A stretch of DNA of 64,000 nucleotides from Asaia sp037151935 (GTDB taxonomy: Bacteria > Pseudomonadota > Alphaproteobacteria > Acetobacterales > Acetobacteraceae): the NCBI RefSeq assembly GCF_051628905.1, contig NZ_CP157575.1, positions 2,852,001 through 2,916,000 of the forward strand, written 5' to 3'. A model generated the notes under the pieces. That model had not been told where the DNA came from. It searched no databases and was given only the letters and a program-made list of their open reading frames with translations. Numbering within the stretch: position 1 is the stretch's first letter; every line of letters begins with the position of its first letter. The position numbers and the translations under genes were made by a program. Below, piece by piece: positions 42,229 to 51,330 of this stretch.

Positions 42229-44975
42229 TGTTCCATCCTCTTCAGGAGTTCGGGGACACGCATCTGATCGGCCTTGTAATTGCCGGTCAGGGCGTAGAGC
42301 AGCAGATTGACGCCAAAGCGATAGGCCTGGGTGCGCTGGTCGTCACCGCCCGGAATGACGGCGTAGGGTGTGTTGCCCTGGGCATCCATGGCCCAGGCAT
42401 GGGCCCAGTCGCCCGCTCCGATGATGATGGGGCTGACATCGTCATTGCTGTCATCGCCGCTTCGCGCCACCCATACGGGCAGGCCCTGCACGCGACCGGG
42501 AAAATCGTGAAGCAGGTAAAAGCTGTGGGCCAGAACATGATGATCGTCGAGCTTGCTGAGCGGCGGCACGACGAGTCCCGCAGTCGCCCTCTTGAGCGCC
42601 GAGCGTGTCTGGCCCGCATCCTGCGTCGAGAGTTCGGAGCCGACTCCCTGCGTGTCGAGCATCAGAATGCCACCATGGGCCATGAAGCTGTTCAGCGCGG
42701 CAGCGCGTTTTGGATCTTCCTGCACGTCTTCGGTGATTGGCCAGTAGAGCAGGGGGTAGTAGGCCAGATCGTCCTTGCCGGGCGTGACGCCATCGGGATG
42801 GCCCATAACGGCAGAGGACCGATCGGACGCGTAGTTAGATAGACCCTGAAGCCCCTCGCGCGATGCCTCATCGATATCGTCGTGACCCGTCAGCACATAG
42901 CCAAGGCGGGTTTCGAGCGCGGCACCCGGCACGGCGCCATGGGTCACCGCTTGCGCTTTGGGCGCCTCGTCGTCTTCCTGAGCCAGAGCGCAAGGCGGTG
43001 CCATGAGCATCGGCGCCGCGACCAGAAGGCAGAGCACTGCCAGCCGACCGAGCATCCCGCGCAGCCAGAGCGCGACGAGGAAATCGGCCAAAAGCAGGAG
43101 CAGCGCCGCGCCGAGCAGATAGGGCGCGAGCGCGCGATCGGGCGAGAGATGGTCGGGCGTCAGCGCAGACCCCATCAGGCTCTCCGGCGCGATGGCGGGC
43201 AGATGGTCGCCGAGATTGAACGCGCGGCGCGCCAGACGCGGCCCATAAAAGCCGGGGGGATGCTGAACATTAGGTCTGGTTGTCGCAAAGGCCTCAGCCG
43301 ATAGCGGGCGCGCGGCTTCGGGCGGGGCAACAAGCTGCCCATGCGCGTCGAGCATGGTGAAGGGAACGAGCTGACGCAGTTCCGGCTGATCTTTCTGACC
43401 GACAGAGCGCTGAACCAGTCGCTCAAGCATAGCGGGGAAAAGCCCGGAAAGCGGCAGGCTGGACCAGTCGGCGGTGCCGGTTACATGAAACAGCACGAGT
43501 TCACCCTGACCCAAGGCACTTGCCGTCACCAGCGGTGTGCCATCGCTCAGCCTCGCCCAGACATGGTCGCCCAGATCGGGTGTCGGCTGGGCCAGAACCT
43601 GACGGGTAACGGTCACTTCCTTCGGCAGGGCCAGACCGTCGAATGGCGAATGCTCAGCAAAGGCCGAGAGCACCTGCGGCTTACCCCAGGACATGGGGCC
43701 GCCGAGCTGACGCATGCCGCCCATCAGCGGAACAGGCAGCAGGGTTTTAGCCTTGTCGGGCGATGACGCATTCGAGTCCGAAGCGAGAACCGGCCCTGCG
43801 AAACGGATCAGCACGCCGCCATGGCGCACCCACTCGGCAACGCGTTTGCGGGTATCGTCATCGGCAAGCGTGCCATCGGTCGCGACGAGAACAGAGAGCT
43901 TCTGCTTCAGCAGATCGGGCACCGTGCCGCGATGAAGCTCGCCGACGCCTTCAATGGCCTGAGCCAGAAAAAAGCCCTGGCCCGTCAAGGGGGTATCCTG
44001 CGTGCCGGGGGTCAGGAGGCCGACCGGGTGTCGGCGCTCACCCGCATCGAGGAGAAATAATGCGGAAGGGCCGGGTAGAGGCGAAGACTCGCTTTCGAGC
44101 ATGATCCGGCTGGCGCGATTGCGCAACAGAGGGGGCAGTGGCAGATCGGTAGGCTTCGCGCCGTTTTCAGCGAGAGGGAAAATGCCGAGCGTGCCGCCGT
44201 TTTCATCGCGTACGCGCAGCGTGAGGGCCCGCGGCGCGCAGGGAAGGGCGCTGAGTGAGGCGGTCAGCAACCCGTTATCGCCCTGACGGGCCGAGAGCAG
44301 TATCGTGTCGCAGCCAGGCCAGCGCATGTCGCTTACCTGACTGCCCGAGCCATGCAGGGCTGAGGCGAAAGCCGGGTCGGCAGCGGTCGCAACTCCGTCC
44401 GAAAGCAGCACGATATCGCGTGTGCTACCCTGCGTAGCGTGTTCTCGAAGTGCCTCGATCTGCTTCGCGCTCTGCTCCCGGTCAGCAGGCCAGGAATGCG
44501 GCACAAGCGCCAGAAGACGCTCTTCGAAACGGGCGCGGTCATGTGTGGTGAATGGCGCTGCCATGCTGCCATCGGCATCCGGCGCGCTCAGAAGCAGGGT
44601 GACCTCATGCCCGGCGCGGAACCGTCTTTCGGCGAGGCTGCGCGCCGCACGCAGGCGCTCCTGCCAATGCGGTACCGCCGCCCAGCCATTATCCAGAACC
44701 AGCACCAGATCCTGAGACGGCTTCAGGCTCAGATCGCGCCCTAGCCAGACAGGCTGGGACAAGCCAAGCACTAGGAGAGCGACGGCGAGCAGACGCAGAA
44801 TGAGTAGCCAGAGCGGCGAGCGCGCCGTGTCGGCCTGCCCCGGTCTCAGGCGGCGCAGAATCTGCAGAGAGGGATAAGCCTGCTCTTTCGGTGGCGGCGG
44901 GGTCGCCTTGACCAGCCAGTAGATGACGGGAAGGGCGACCAGCCCGATCAGCGCAAGGGGGGTAAGAAAGATCAT
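42225..44975 (-). CDS. BatA-like N-terminal domain / DUF4159 membrane protein
   Basis: 916 residues. N-terminal BatA-type membrane segment (LTPLALIGLVALPVIYWLVK, then LWLLILRLLAVALLVLGLSQ), a vWA-like domain whose MIDAS position reads DNGWA (95-99) rather than DxSxS, an amidotransferase-like region (VRHGGVLIRFAGPVLASD), another membrane helix pair around residues 620-660, and a C-terminal DUF4159 domain (ETRLGYVLTGHDDIDEASRE, AHGGILMLDTQGVG). Overlaps both neighbours by four bases, so all four moxR-operon genes are translationally coupled. The lost MIDAS suggests a structural rather than metal-dependent binding role. Confidence 0.75.
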   Translation of the reverse strand: MIFLTPLALIGLVALPVIYWLVKATPPPPKEQAYPSLQILRRLRPGQADTARSPLWLLILRLLAVALLVLGLSQPVWLGRDLSLKPSQDLVLVLDNGWAAVPHWQERLRAARSLAERRFRAGHEVTLLLSAPDADGSMAAPFTTHDRARFEERLLALVPHSWPADREQSAKQIEALREHATQGSTRDIVLLSDGVATAADPAFASALHGSGSQVSDMRWPGCDTILLSARQGDNGLLTASLSALPCAPRALTLRVRDENGGTLGIFPLAENGAKPTDLPLPPLLRNRASRIMLESESSPLPGPSALFLLDAGERRHPVGLLTPGTQDTPLTGQGFFLAQAIEGVGELHRGTVPDLLKQKLSVLVATDGTLADDDTRKRVAEWVRHGGVLIRFAGPVLASDSNASSPDKAKTLLPVPLMGGMRQLGGPMSWGKPQVLSAFAEHSPFDGLALPKEVTVTRQVLAQPTPDLGDHVWARLSDGTPLVTASALGQGELVLFHVTGTADWSSLPLSGLFPAMLERLVQRSVGQKDQPELRQLVPFTMLDAHGQLVAPPEAARPLSAEAFATTRPNVQHPPGFYGPRLARRAFNLGDHLPAIAPESLMGSALTPDHLSPDRALAPYLLGAALLLLLADFLVALWLRGMLGRLAVLCLLVAAPMLMAPPCALAQEDDEAPKAQAVTHGAVPGAALETRLGYVLTGHDDIDEASREGLQGLSNYASDRSSAVMGHPDGVTPGKDDLAYYPLLYWPITEDVQEDPKRAAALNSFMAHGGILMLDTQGVGSELSTQDAGQTRSALKRATAGLVVPPLSKLDDHHVLAHSFYLLHDFPGRVQGLPVWVARSGDDSNDDVSPIIIGAGDWAHAWAMDAQGNTPYAVIPGGDDQRTQAYRFGVNLLLYALTGNYKADQMRVPELLKRMEQ

Positions 44976-45898
44976 GCGTGCAGACGCCCCCCTGTGAGAC
45001 GCGCATAAAGCGCGAGCAGGGCAGGCAACAGGGGTTGATCGGTGTGATGCAGCGTAAAGCCCGCCCGATGCGCTTCGGCCATATGGGCGAGCCGGTCGAG
45101 ATGGGCGCGCATTTCGCGCTCATAAGAGTCAGCGAGGGTCTCGACGGCGGGGAGCGTCAGAGCCCCCTCCGCCTCGAGACTGTCGAAGGCAATGCGCCCT
45201 ACGTAAGGCAGGCTGCGCTCTGCCGGGTCGAGCACGCAGAACAGCTCGGTGCGCGCAGGGCGTGCAGCGACGTCGGCCAGCAGTTTTTCCATGGCTTCGG
45301 GTGCGATCAGGAAATCGCTCACAAGAATGAGCTGACCATAGGGGCGCAACGTATCCAGAGAAGGCAGGGCGACAGACGGGCCGAGAACGAGGTTCTGGGC
45401 GAGACGGGGCAGCGCATGCGGACTGCTGACCGAACGTCCCTGTTCCGGCCCGTTGAGCAGGGCAACGCGCTCGCCGCCATGCAGCGCCGCCGCAGCCAGC
45501 GCCAGCGTGGCAAGCTGTGCCTGCGCTTTCTTGCGCGGCAGATCGGGGCGTGACTGCCAGTCCATCGAGGGCGAGGGGTCGCACCACAGGGTGAGTTGCT
45601 GAGCACCTTCGGCCTCACGCTCGCGCACCCAGAGCTGGTCGCTGCGCGCCGATTGGCGCCAGTCGATCCGGTGGGCGGGCTCGTGGTTATGGGCGGGGCG
45701 ATACTGCCAGAAATCCTCACCGGCACCGGCACGATGCTGATGGTGCACGCCCGCGCGTATCTGCCGCCCGATGCGCTCTGCCTCGATCACCAGAGGGGGA
45801 AGCAAAGCCTCCGCCTCCGGCGTGATCGGTGGCGCACGGTGTGACGATGCGGCAGCGGCGTCTTTCTGGCGCCCCCACCTCCCGAAGATACCGCGCAC
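44972..45898 (-). CDS. DUF58 domain-containing protein
   Basis: 308-residue cytoplasmic protein. The DUF58 signature HRIDWRQSARSDQLWVRERE is at about residues 76-95 and a vWA-type MIDAS DPSPS at 107-111. DUF58 proteins accompany MoxR ATPases and probably act as the substrate-recognising partner. There is no membrane helix. Two bases separate it from moxR, and it overlaps the next gene by four. Confidence 0.85.
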   Translation of the reverse strand: MRGIFGRWGRQKDAAAASSHRAPPITPEAEALLPPLVIEAERIGRQIRAGVHHQHRAGAGEDFWQYRPAHNHEPAHRIDWRQSARSDQLWVREREAEGAQQLTLWCDPSPSMDWQSRPDLPRKKAQAQLATLALAAAALHGGERVALLNGPEQGRSVSSPHALPRLAQNLVLGPSVALPSLDTLRPYGQLILVSDFLIAPEAMEKLLADVAARPARTELFCVLDPAERSLPYVGRIAFDSLEAEGALTLPAVETLADSYEREMRAHLDRLAHMAEAHRAGFTLHHTDQPLLPALLALYARLTGGRLHA

Positions 45899-45900
45899 GG

Positions 45901-46914
45901 TCAGAGAAGCGCCTCGACAGCCTTGGCGATCAGCTCTTCGACCTTGAGCCCCGAGGCACGAGCCGAAAAGCTTAGCGCCATACGATGGGCGAGTACGGGT
46001 TCGGCCAGCTCAGCCACATCGTCGAGGCTTGGCGTCAGCCTTCCGTCGAGCAGGGCCTGGGCGCGGCAGCTCAGCATCAGCGCCTGCGCCGCACGCGGTC
46101 CGGGGCCATAAAGCAGAGAACCAGCCAGATCGGGCCTGTAGGCGGTCTCGGGGCGCAGGCCGCGCACGAGGGTAAGGATGGCGTCGAGCACTTTCTCGCC
46201 CACGGGCAGACGGCGAACGAGCGCCTGTGCCTCGATCAGGCTGCGTGCCGAAAGCAGGACGGGTGCTTCGGCCGTGAGGGCGCCTGTCGTCTGCAAGAGC
46301 ATGTCACGCTCGGCATCGCGCTCGGGGAAGGTCAGGACGATACGCAGCATGAAGCGGTCGAGCTGGGCTTCCGGCAGCGGATAGGTGCCTTCCTGCTCGA
46401 TCGGATTCTGCGTTGCCAGAACATGGAAGGGGCGGGGCAGTTTGTGGTTGGTGCCAGCCTGGGCCACCTCATATTCCTGCATGGCCTGAAGCAGGGCGGA
46501 TTGTGTGCGTGGGCTGGCGCGGTTGATTTCATCGGCCAGAAGAAGCTGGGTGAAGATCGGCCCCTTCACGAAGCGGAAGAAGCGACGGCCGTTTTCATCC
46601 TCGTCGAGAATATCGCTGCCCGTGATGTCGGAGGGCATCAGATCGGGGGTGAACTGCACGCGCCGCGTGTCGAGGCCCAGCACATGGGCCGCCGTGCTGA
46701 CGAGCAGCGTCTTGCCCAGGCCGGGAGCGCCGATCAAAAGCGCGTGACCACCAGAGAGAATGGTGACCAGAAGCCGGTCGATGACGTCACGCTGCCCGAG
46801 CACAATCTGCCCGATCGCGTCTCTGACAGCGCCGAGTTGCGCGGTCAGACGCGCGGCCATGGCGAGATCGGCAGGATTATCGGAGGAAAAGGAAGAGAGA
46901 TCGTTCTGGCTCAT
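45901..46914 (-). CDS. MoxR family AAA+ ATPase
   Basis: 337-residue AAA+ ATPase (MRP branch). Start at ATG 46914 (MSQNDLSSFS); a longer in-frame reading upstream would overlap the divergent gene and is not family-like. Walker A GAPGLGKT (62-69), Walker B LLLADE (124-129) followed by INRASPRTQSALLQAMQE, sensor-1 region LATQNPIEQEGTYPLPEAQL, and a C-terminal lid. Head of the four-gene operon moxR / DUF58 / BatA-DUF4159 / vWA. MoxR proteins act as chaperones for metal cofactor insertion or complex assembly with vWA partners. Divergent from the DUF1285 gene with a 157-base shared promoter region. Confidence 0.9.
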   Translation of the reverse strand: MSQNDLSSFSSDNPADLAMAARLTAQLGAVRDAIGQIVLGQRDVIDRLLVTILSGGHALLIGAPGLGKTLLVSTAAHVLGLDTRRVQFTPDLMPSDITGSDILDEDENGRRFFRFVKGPIFTQLLLADEINRASPRTQSALLQAMQEYEVAQAGTNHKLPRPFHVLATQNPIEQEGTYPLPEAQLDRFMLRIVLTFPERDAERDMLLQTTGALTAEAPVLLSARSLIEAQALVRRLPVGEKVLDAILTLVRGLRPETAYRPDLAGSLLYGPGPRAAQALMLSCRAQALLDGRLTPSLDDVAELAEPVLAHRMALSFSARASGLKVEELIAKAVEALL

Positions 46915-47071
46915 ATTTGGCAATCTGACAGCTCCGGGGGTTTCATCAAGCCATAAGACGACCCAACTTGCAGCAGGAGACGAGATTTTTGGACCGCAAG
47001 CGGAGAGAGCGTTGAAGGACGGAGTGGCAAAACGGACGTCAGACTGCGCAGTAACATCGGATTGCGCAGAG

Positions 47072-47647
47072 ATGCAGGTCAGGCATGAGGCTGCGTATCG
47101 TGCCGGTGCAGAGAGTCGCGCCGGAGCCGCGGCCGAGGCCGCAGAACCGCGCGTGCTGCCTTTTCTGATCAGGCGCGACGGCACCTGGCTCTATCGAGGC
47201 TCTCCGGTGCGGCGCAAGGAAATGCTCTGCCTTTTCGGCTCCATGCTCACACGCGACGCAGGCGGCACATACTGGCTGCGCACGCCCACCGAGCACGGGA
47301 CGATCCAGGTCGAGGATGCGCCGTTCATCGTGCGCGAGCTCGATTTCAGAGGTATTTGCGGTCGACAGCAAAATCTTTGCCTGCGCACCAACATGGATGA
47401 ATTGCTCTGCGTCGGTCCGGCCCATCCCCTGATCGTCGACTGGCAGCATCCGCCATCGGATGAGTGCGCGGCGATTCCCTATGTGCAGGTCAGGCGCGGC
47501 GATGGCGACAAGCCCATACTCGCCCGGCTGTCGCGTCCGGTTTATTACGAGCTTGTCGCTCTGGCTGTGCCTGGTCATGTTGGCTGCCGGCCCTGTATGG
47601 GTGTGTGGAGCCAGGATTGCTTCTTTCCGCTCGCGCCCATGCCGTAG
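47072..47647 (+). CDS. DUF1285 domain-containing protein
   Basis: About 191 residues from ATG 47072. After an Ala-rich N-terminus come FLIRRDGTWLYRGSPVRRKE, ITR-like TRDAGGTYWLRTPTEHGTI, VEDAPFIVRELDF and LIVDWQHPPSDECAAIPYVQ, which are the DUF1285 pattern. An in-frame GTG at 47024 with AAGGACGGA just ahead is a possible alternative start giving 207 residues. Four cysteines cluster near the end (HVGCRPCMGVWSQDCFF), unusual for the family. Function unknown; it is conserved beside moxR and cca in alphaproteobacteria. Six bases or more separate it from cca. Confidence 0.75.
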   Translation: MQVRHEAAYRAGAESRAGAAAEAAEPRVLPFLIRRDGTWLYRGSPVRRKEMLCLFGSMLTRDAGGTYWLRTPTEHGTIQVEDAPFIVRELDFRGICGRQQNLCLRTNMDELLCVGPAHPLIVDWQHPPSDECAAIPYVQVRRGDGDKPILARLSRPVYYELVALAVPGHVGCRPCMGVWSQDCFFPLAPMP

Positions 47648-47692
47648 CCCTGAATGCAGGGCTGCTCCTGTTCCTCTCCCTCTGGATCCGAT

Positions 47693-48940
47693 GTGACAAT
47701 CCTCGACCGTCTGCCTGACCGCTCCGGCCTTGACCGCCTCTGGTCGATCTTGCCTCAGGCTCGTCTGGTCGGCGGCTCCGTGCGCGATCTTCTGCTTGGC
47801 GGGCAGGAAGTGCACGATCTCGATCTGGCGACACCCGAGCCGCCCGAAGAAGTACAGGCACTGCTGGAAGCTGCCGGGGTAAAGACCATTCCCACCGGGC
47901 TGTCGCATGGCACCATCACAGCGGTGATCGCGCGTGTGCCCTATGAGATCACGACGCTGCGCCGGGATGTCACGACTGACGGGCGTCATGCCGAAGTGGC
48001 CTGGACGACCGACTGGCAGGAAGACGCGGCCCGGCGCGATTTCACTATCAACGCCCTGTTCTGCGACCGCGATGGGACGATTCATGATTACTTCGGCGGG
48101 CAAGGCGATCTGAAGGCGCATCGCCTGCGCTTTGTCGGCGATGCCGCTCAGCGTATCGAGGAAGACGCGCTGCGTATCCTGCGGTTCTTCCGTTTCGACG
48201 CGCGGTTCGGTAGCGCCGTACCCGATGCAGAGGCGCTCTCTGCCATTCATGTCCGTGCGGGTCTGATTGCCGGTCTCTCGGCCGAGAGACTGGCGAGTGA
48301 AATGCTGCGCATTCTGATCGGCCCGCATCTTGTGCGCACGCTCGCACATATGAAGGGGGCTGGTGTTCTGGCGCCGATCGTTCCTGATGCGCGCCTCGAC
48401 CGGCTTGCGCGGGCGCTCGATAACGGCCTGCCAGAAGACGGTCTGCTGCGTCTGGGCTTGTTGAGCGATGCGCCCGATCTGGCAGGAAAACTGCGTCTGT
48501 CCGGCAAGCAGAGCGAGCGTCTGGCGCGTATGAACCCGGCAAACCGCCTGACATCGTTCGATCAGGACGGCGGCGTCACGCCCGTGGCCGCGCGGCTCAC
48601 GCCCGAACTGAGCGATGATCGTCTGCGTCAGCTTCTCTCCTGTCATCCGAAAGAGAGCTTGATCGACCGGAGCTGGTCCGCTCAGGCCGATACTGGCGCG
48701 CAGGAGCAATCGGGCTGGGACACGCTCAGAGCGCGGCTCGCAGCGATGGCCGTGCCGGTCTTTCCCCTTGCGGGGCGTGACGTGATGGCGCTCGGCGTTC
48801 CGGCGGGCAAGGAGATCGGCCTGTTGATTGGTGCGGTGACAAGCTGGTGGCGTGCCAGAGGCTGTTTGCCCGATCGGAAGGCCTGTCTGTCAGAGCTCAA
48901 AAACCGTCTGCCCCTTTCCCCGCAGGACCTTGAGCGGTAA
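47693..48940 (+). CDS. cca: CCA tRNA nucleotidyltransferase / poly(A) polymerase family
   Basis: Class II nucleotidyltransferase that builds or repairs the 3' CCA of tRNA, about 415 residues. Nucleotidyltransferase core: RLVGGSVRDLLLGG and the metal ligands HDLDLAT, then RRDFTINALFCDRDGTIHDY and EDALRILRFFRFDARFG (head/neck motifs). I prefer the GTG at 47693 (then TILDRLPDRSG), because the extra 13 residues from the ATG at 47654 are unlike the family and that ATG has no binding site. CCA-adding and poly(A)-adding members cannot be separated by eye. Nine bases before the ABC transporter gene. Confidence 0.9.
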   Translation: MTILDRLPDRSGLDRLWSILPQARLVGGSVRDLLLGGQEVHDLDLATPEPPEEVQALLEAAGVKTIPTGLSHGTITAVIARVPYEITTLRRDVTTDGRHAEVAWTTDWQEDAARRDFTINALFCDRDGTIHDYFGGQGDLKAHRLRFVGDAAQRIEEDALRILRFFRFDARFGSAVPDAEALSAIHVRAGLIAGLSAERLASEMLRILIGPHLVRTLAHMKGAGVLAPIVPDARLDRLARALDNGLPEDGLLRLGLLSDAPDLAGKLRLSGKQSERLARMNPANRLTSFDQDGGVTPVAARLTPELSDDRLRQLLSCHPKESLIDRSWSAQADTGAQEQSGWDTLRARLAAMAVPVFPLAGRDVMALGVPAGKEIGLLIGAVTSWWRARGCLPDRKACLSELKNRLPLSPQDLER

Positions 48941-48949
48941 ACGGCAGGA

Positions 48950-50770
48950 ATGAAAATACCGCAGCAGGCAAGCCAGCCCCCTTTGCGCCGCATCGATCCT
49001 CAGGGGGCGCAGGGTCGCCAGATGCTCTGGCGTATCTGGCGTGAGGAAGTGCGTCAGCATGTCGGTCGGCTGGCTGGTGTTGTCGCACTGACGGTTCTCA
49101 CCGCTGGCCTGACGGCCCTGTACCCTCTCGTGATCAAACGCGCAGTCGACATGTTCGCGGTGCATGACCCGCGCATTCTCTATCAGGTCCCGGCCCTTGT
49201 CGTTCTGGTGACAGGGCTCAAGGCTGCCAGCCAGTACGGTCAGACACTTTCCGTGCAGGGTCTGGTTCTGGTGGTGATACGCGGTTTGCAGTCGCGCATG
49301 TTCGCCCATGCCCTGATTGCTGATATCGCCCGTATCGAGCGTGAAGCACCGGCACAATGGGCGGCGCGTTTTACCACCGATGCGGTCTCGATCCGCGAAG
49401 CCATGATCCGTGCCGTCAATGCGCTGGGCGATGTCGTGACGGTGGTCGGGCTCGTCGCCTCGATGATCTACACCGACTGGGAACTGAGCCTGATCGCGCT
49501 TGTGCTTTATCCCATCGCTGCGGTGCCGATCCAGAAGCTCGGCAAACGCGTGCGTCGCGCCTCGGGCGGGATGCAGGAGCAGATCGGCGAGACGGCGACG
49601 CTGCTCAATGAGAGTTTTGCTCTGGCGCGACAGGTGCGCGTCTATCGCATGGAAGGCAGTGAATCGACGCGCATCGATCATTCGCTCGATCTGCTGCACA
49701 ACGCCTTCTGGCGCATTTCCCGCGGTCGCGCCCGCGTCGACCCGGTGCTGGAAGTGCTGGGTGGCACGGCCATAGCGGCCGTTCTCGGTTTTGCGGGATG
49801 GCGTGCGGCCATGGGAGGCGCCACGCTGGGCGATTTCACGGCTTTCATTGCTGCGCTTTTCGCTGCTTCGCGCCCGTTGCGGTCGCTCGGTTCCCTCAAT
49901 GCCGCCCTTCAGGAAGGGCTTGGCGGGCTTGAGCGCGTCTTTTCCATTATCGACGAGCCGCCCGCTGTCGCCGAGCGGGCAGAGGCGCGCGCTTTGCCGT
50001 CGGGTCATGGGCGTCTGGTCTTTCAGGATGCCCATTTTGCCTATCCCGACGGTCGTATCGGCCTGAACGGGTTGAGTTTCGATGTGCGTCCCGGCTGGAC
50101 CGTGGCCCTTGTCGGCCCGTCGGGCGCGGGTAAATCGACGGCGTTGTCGCTCATCCCCCGCCTGCATGATGTCAATGGCGGCGGAATATTGCTGGACGGG
50201 GTCGATCTGCGCGATCTGCGGCTCGCCGATCTGCGCGATGCCATTGCCTATGTCAGCCAGGACACCACGCTTTTCGATATGTCGGTGCTGGAAAATATCC
50301 GTATCGGTCGCCCGAATGCGAGCCGCGCCGAGGTCGAGGCGGCGGCACTCGCCGCTGCCGTCGATTTTGCCGATACCCTGCCTCAGGGGCTCGATACGCG
50401 TGTCGGGCCGGGCGGACAGCGCCTCTCCGGCGGACAGCGCCAGCGTGTGGCTCTGGCCCGTGCCTTGCTGCGCGACCCGCGCCTGCTGCTACTCGATGAG
50501 GCGACGAGCGCGCTCGATTCAGAAAGCGAAGCCAAGGTTCAGAAGACGCTTGCCGATCTCAGGCGCGATCGCACCACCATCATCGTGGCGCATCGCCTTT
50601 CGACGGTCAAAAGCGCGGATCTGATCATCGTCATGAGCGAGGGTATGGCGGTCGAACTCGGCACCCATGTGGAGTTGCAGGCTCAGGGCGGGCTCTATGC
50701 CCGCCTCGTGCGCAACCAGTCGCTCGACCTCGTGGAGGCACCCGAGGATTCCCTGCAGGACGCGTCCTAG
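48950..50770 (+). CDS. ABC transporter, fused permease and ATPase (MsbA/multidrug type)
   Basis: 606 residues. An N-terminal six-helix exporter domain (AGVVALTVLTAGLTALYPLV, VVTVVGLVASMIYTDWELS) is fused to an ATPase domain: Walker A GPSGAGKST, Q-loop YVSQDTTLFD, signature LSGGQRQRVALARALL, Walker B LLLLDEATSALD, and H-loop VAHRLST. It works as a homodimer exporting lipids or hydrophobic compounds; lipid A-core flipping (MsbA) is one option, but the sequence does not prove it. Co-directional with cca and converging with rppH. Confidence 0.9.
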   Translation: MKIPQQASQPPLRRIDPQGAQGRQMLWRIWREEVRQHVGRLAGVVALTVLTAGLTALYPLVIKRAVDMFAVHDPRILYQVPALVVLVTGLKAASQYGQTLSVQGLVLVVIRGLQSRMFAHALIADIARIEREAPAQWAARFTTDAVSIREAMIRAVNALGDVVTVVGLVASMIYTDWELSLIALVLYPIAAVPIQKLGKRVRRASGGMQEQIGETATLLNESFALARQVRVYRMEGSESTRIDHSLDLLHNAFWRISRGRARVDPVLEVLGGTAIAAVLGFAGWRAAMGGATLGDFTAFIAALFAASRPLRSLGSLNAALQEGLGGLERVFSIIDEPPAVAERAEARALPSGHGRLVFQDAHFAYPDGRIGLNGLSFDVRPGWTVALVGPSGAGKSTALSLIPRLHDVNGGGILLDGVDLRDLRLADLRDAIAYVSQDTTLFDMSVLENIRIGRPNASRAEVEAAALAAAVDFADTLPQGLDTRVGPGGQRLSGGQRQRVALARALLRDPRLLLLDEATSALDSESEAKVQKTLADLRRDRTTIIVAHRLSTVKSADLIIVMSEGMAVELGTHVELQAQGGLYARLVRNQSLDLVEAPEDSLQDAS

Positions 50771-50791
50771 CAGGGGATGCGAAACGCGCCC

Positions 50792-51277
50792 TTATAAACC
50801 GGGTGCGAGTGCCGAGAGAACGGGCAGGATCTTTTCGTAAAGCGGGCGTTTGAAGCCCAGATTGAAACGCGTGACATCCTGTGGCGCGACCCACTCCCAG
50901 CGGTCGAATTCGGCAGGCTCGGTACCATCGCCCATCAGGTCGATGGCGCTGTCAACTTCAGTCATGCGCATGGCAAACCAGCGCTGCGTCTGGCCGCGAT
51001 ACTTGCCGTGCAGGGCCTTGCCGATCAGATGCGGTGGCAGATCATAGGGAAGCCAGCCGGGAAAGCTGCCGAGCAGCGTGGCATGGCGCAACCCGGTCTC
51101 TTCACGCAATTCCCTGATAGCCGCTTCTTCGGGCGACTCATTGTCGTCTATGCCGCCCTGCGGGCATTGCCACACATCCTTCAGATCGGTGCGTCTTGCC
51201 AGAAAAAGCGCACCTTCGCGATTGAACAGCATGATGCCGACATTGGGACGATAGGGAAGGGTTTCGGGATCGATCAT
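50792..51277 (-). CDS. rppH: RNA pyrophosphohydrolase
   Basis: 161-residue Nudix hydrolase that removes pyrophosphate from 5'-triphosphate RNA, triggering decay. RPNVGIMLFNREGALFLARR opens the fold; the Nudix box is GGIDDNESPEEAAIREL followed by REETGL; GQTQRWFAMRM and FDRWEWV are typical of RppH/NudH. It follows ctpA on the minus strand (52-base gap with a hairpin) and converges with the ABC transporter gene. Confidence 0.95.
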   Translation of the reverse strand: MIDPETLPYRPNVGIMLFNREGALFLARRTDLKDVWQCPQGGIDDNESPEEAAIRELREETGLRHATLLGSFPGWLPYDLPPHLIGKALHGKYRGQTQRWFAMRMTEVDSAIDLMGDGTEPAEFDRWEWVAPQDVTRFNLGFKRPLYEKILPVLSALAPGL

Positions 51278-51297
51278 GGCGTGAGGCCCATAAGGAA

Positions 51298-51319
51298 CCG
51301 GCCCCTCTGTGGGGGCCGG
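51298..51319 (-). terminator. Hairpin between ctpA and rppH
   Basis: Stem CCGGCCCC/GGGGCCGG (51298-51305 with 51312-51319), six-base loop. On the minus strand it comes 11 bases after the ctpA stop and is followed by TTCCTTATG. Weak T content, so possibly partial termination ahead of rppH. Confidence 0.45.
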
Positions 51320-51330
51320 AAGGGGTGAGA

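Noticed and set aside
47039..48709. Minus-strand open frame of 556 codons opposite DUF1285 and cca
   Set aside because: Spans two plus-strand genes with clear families and shows no domain itself.
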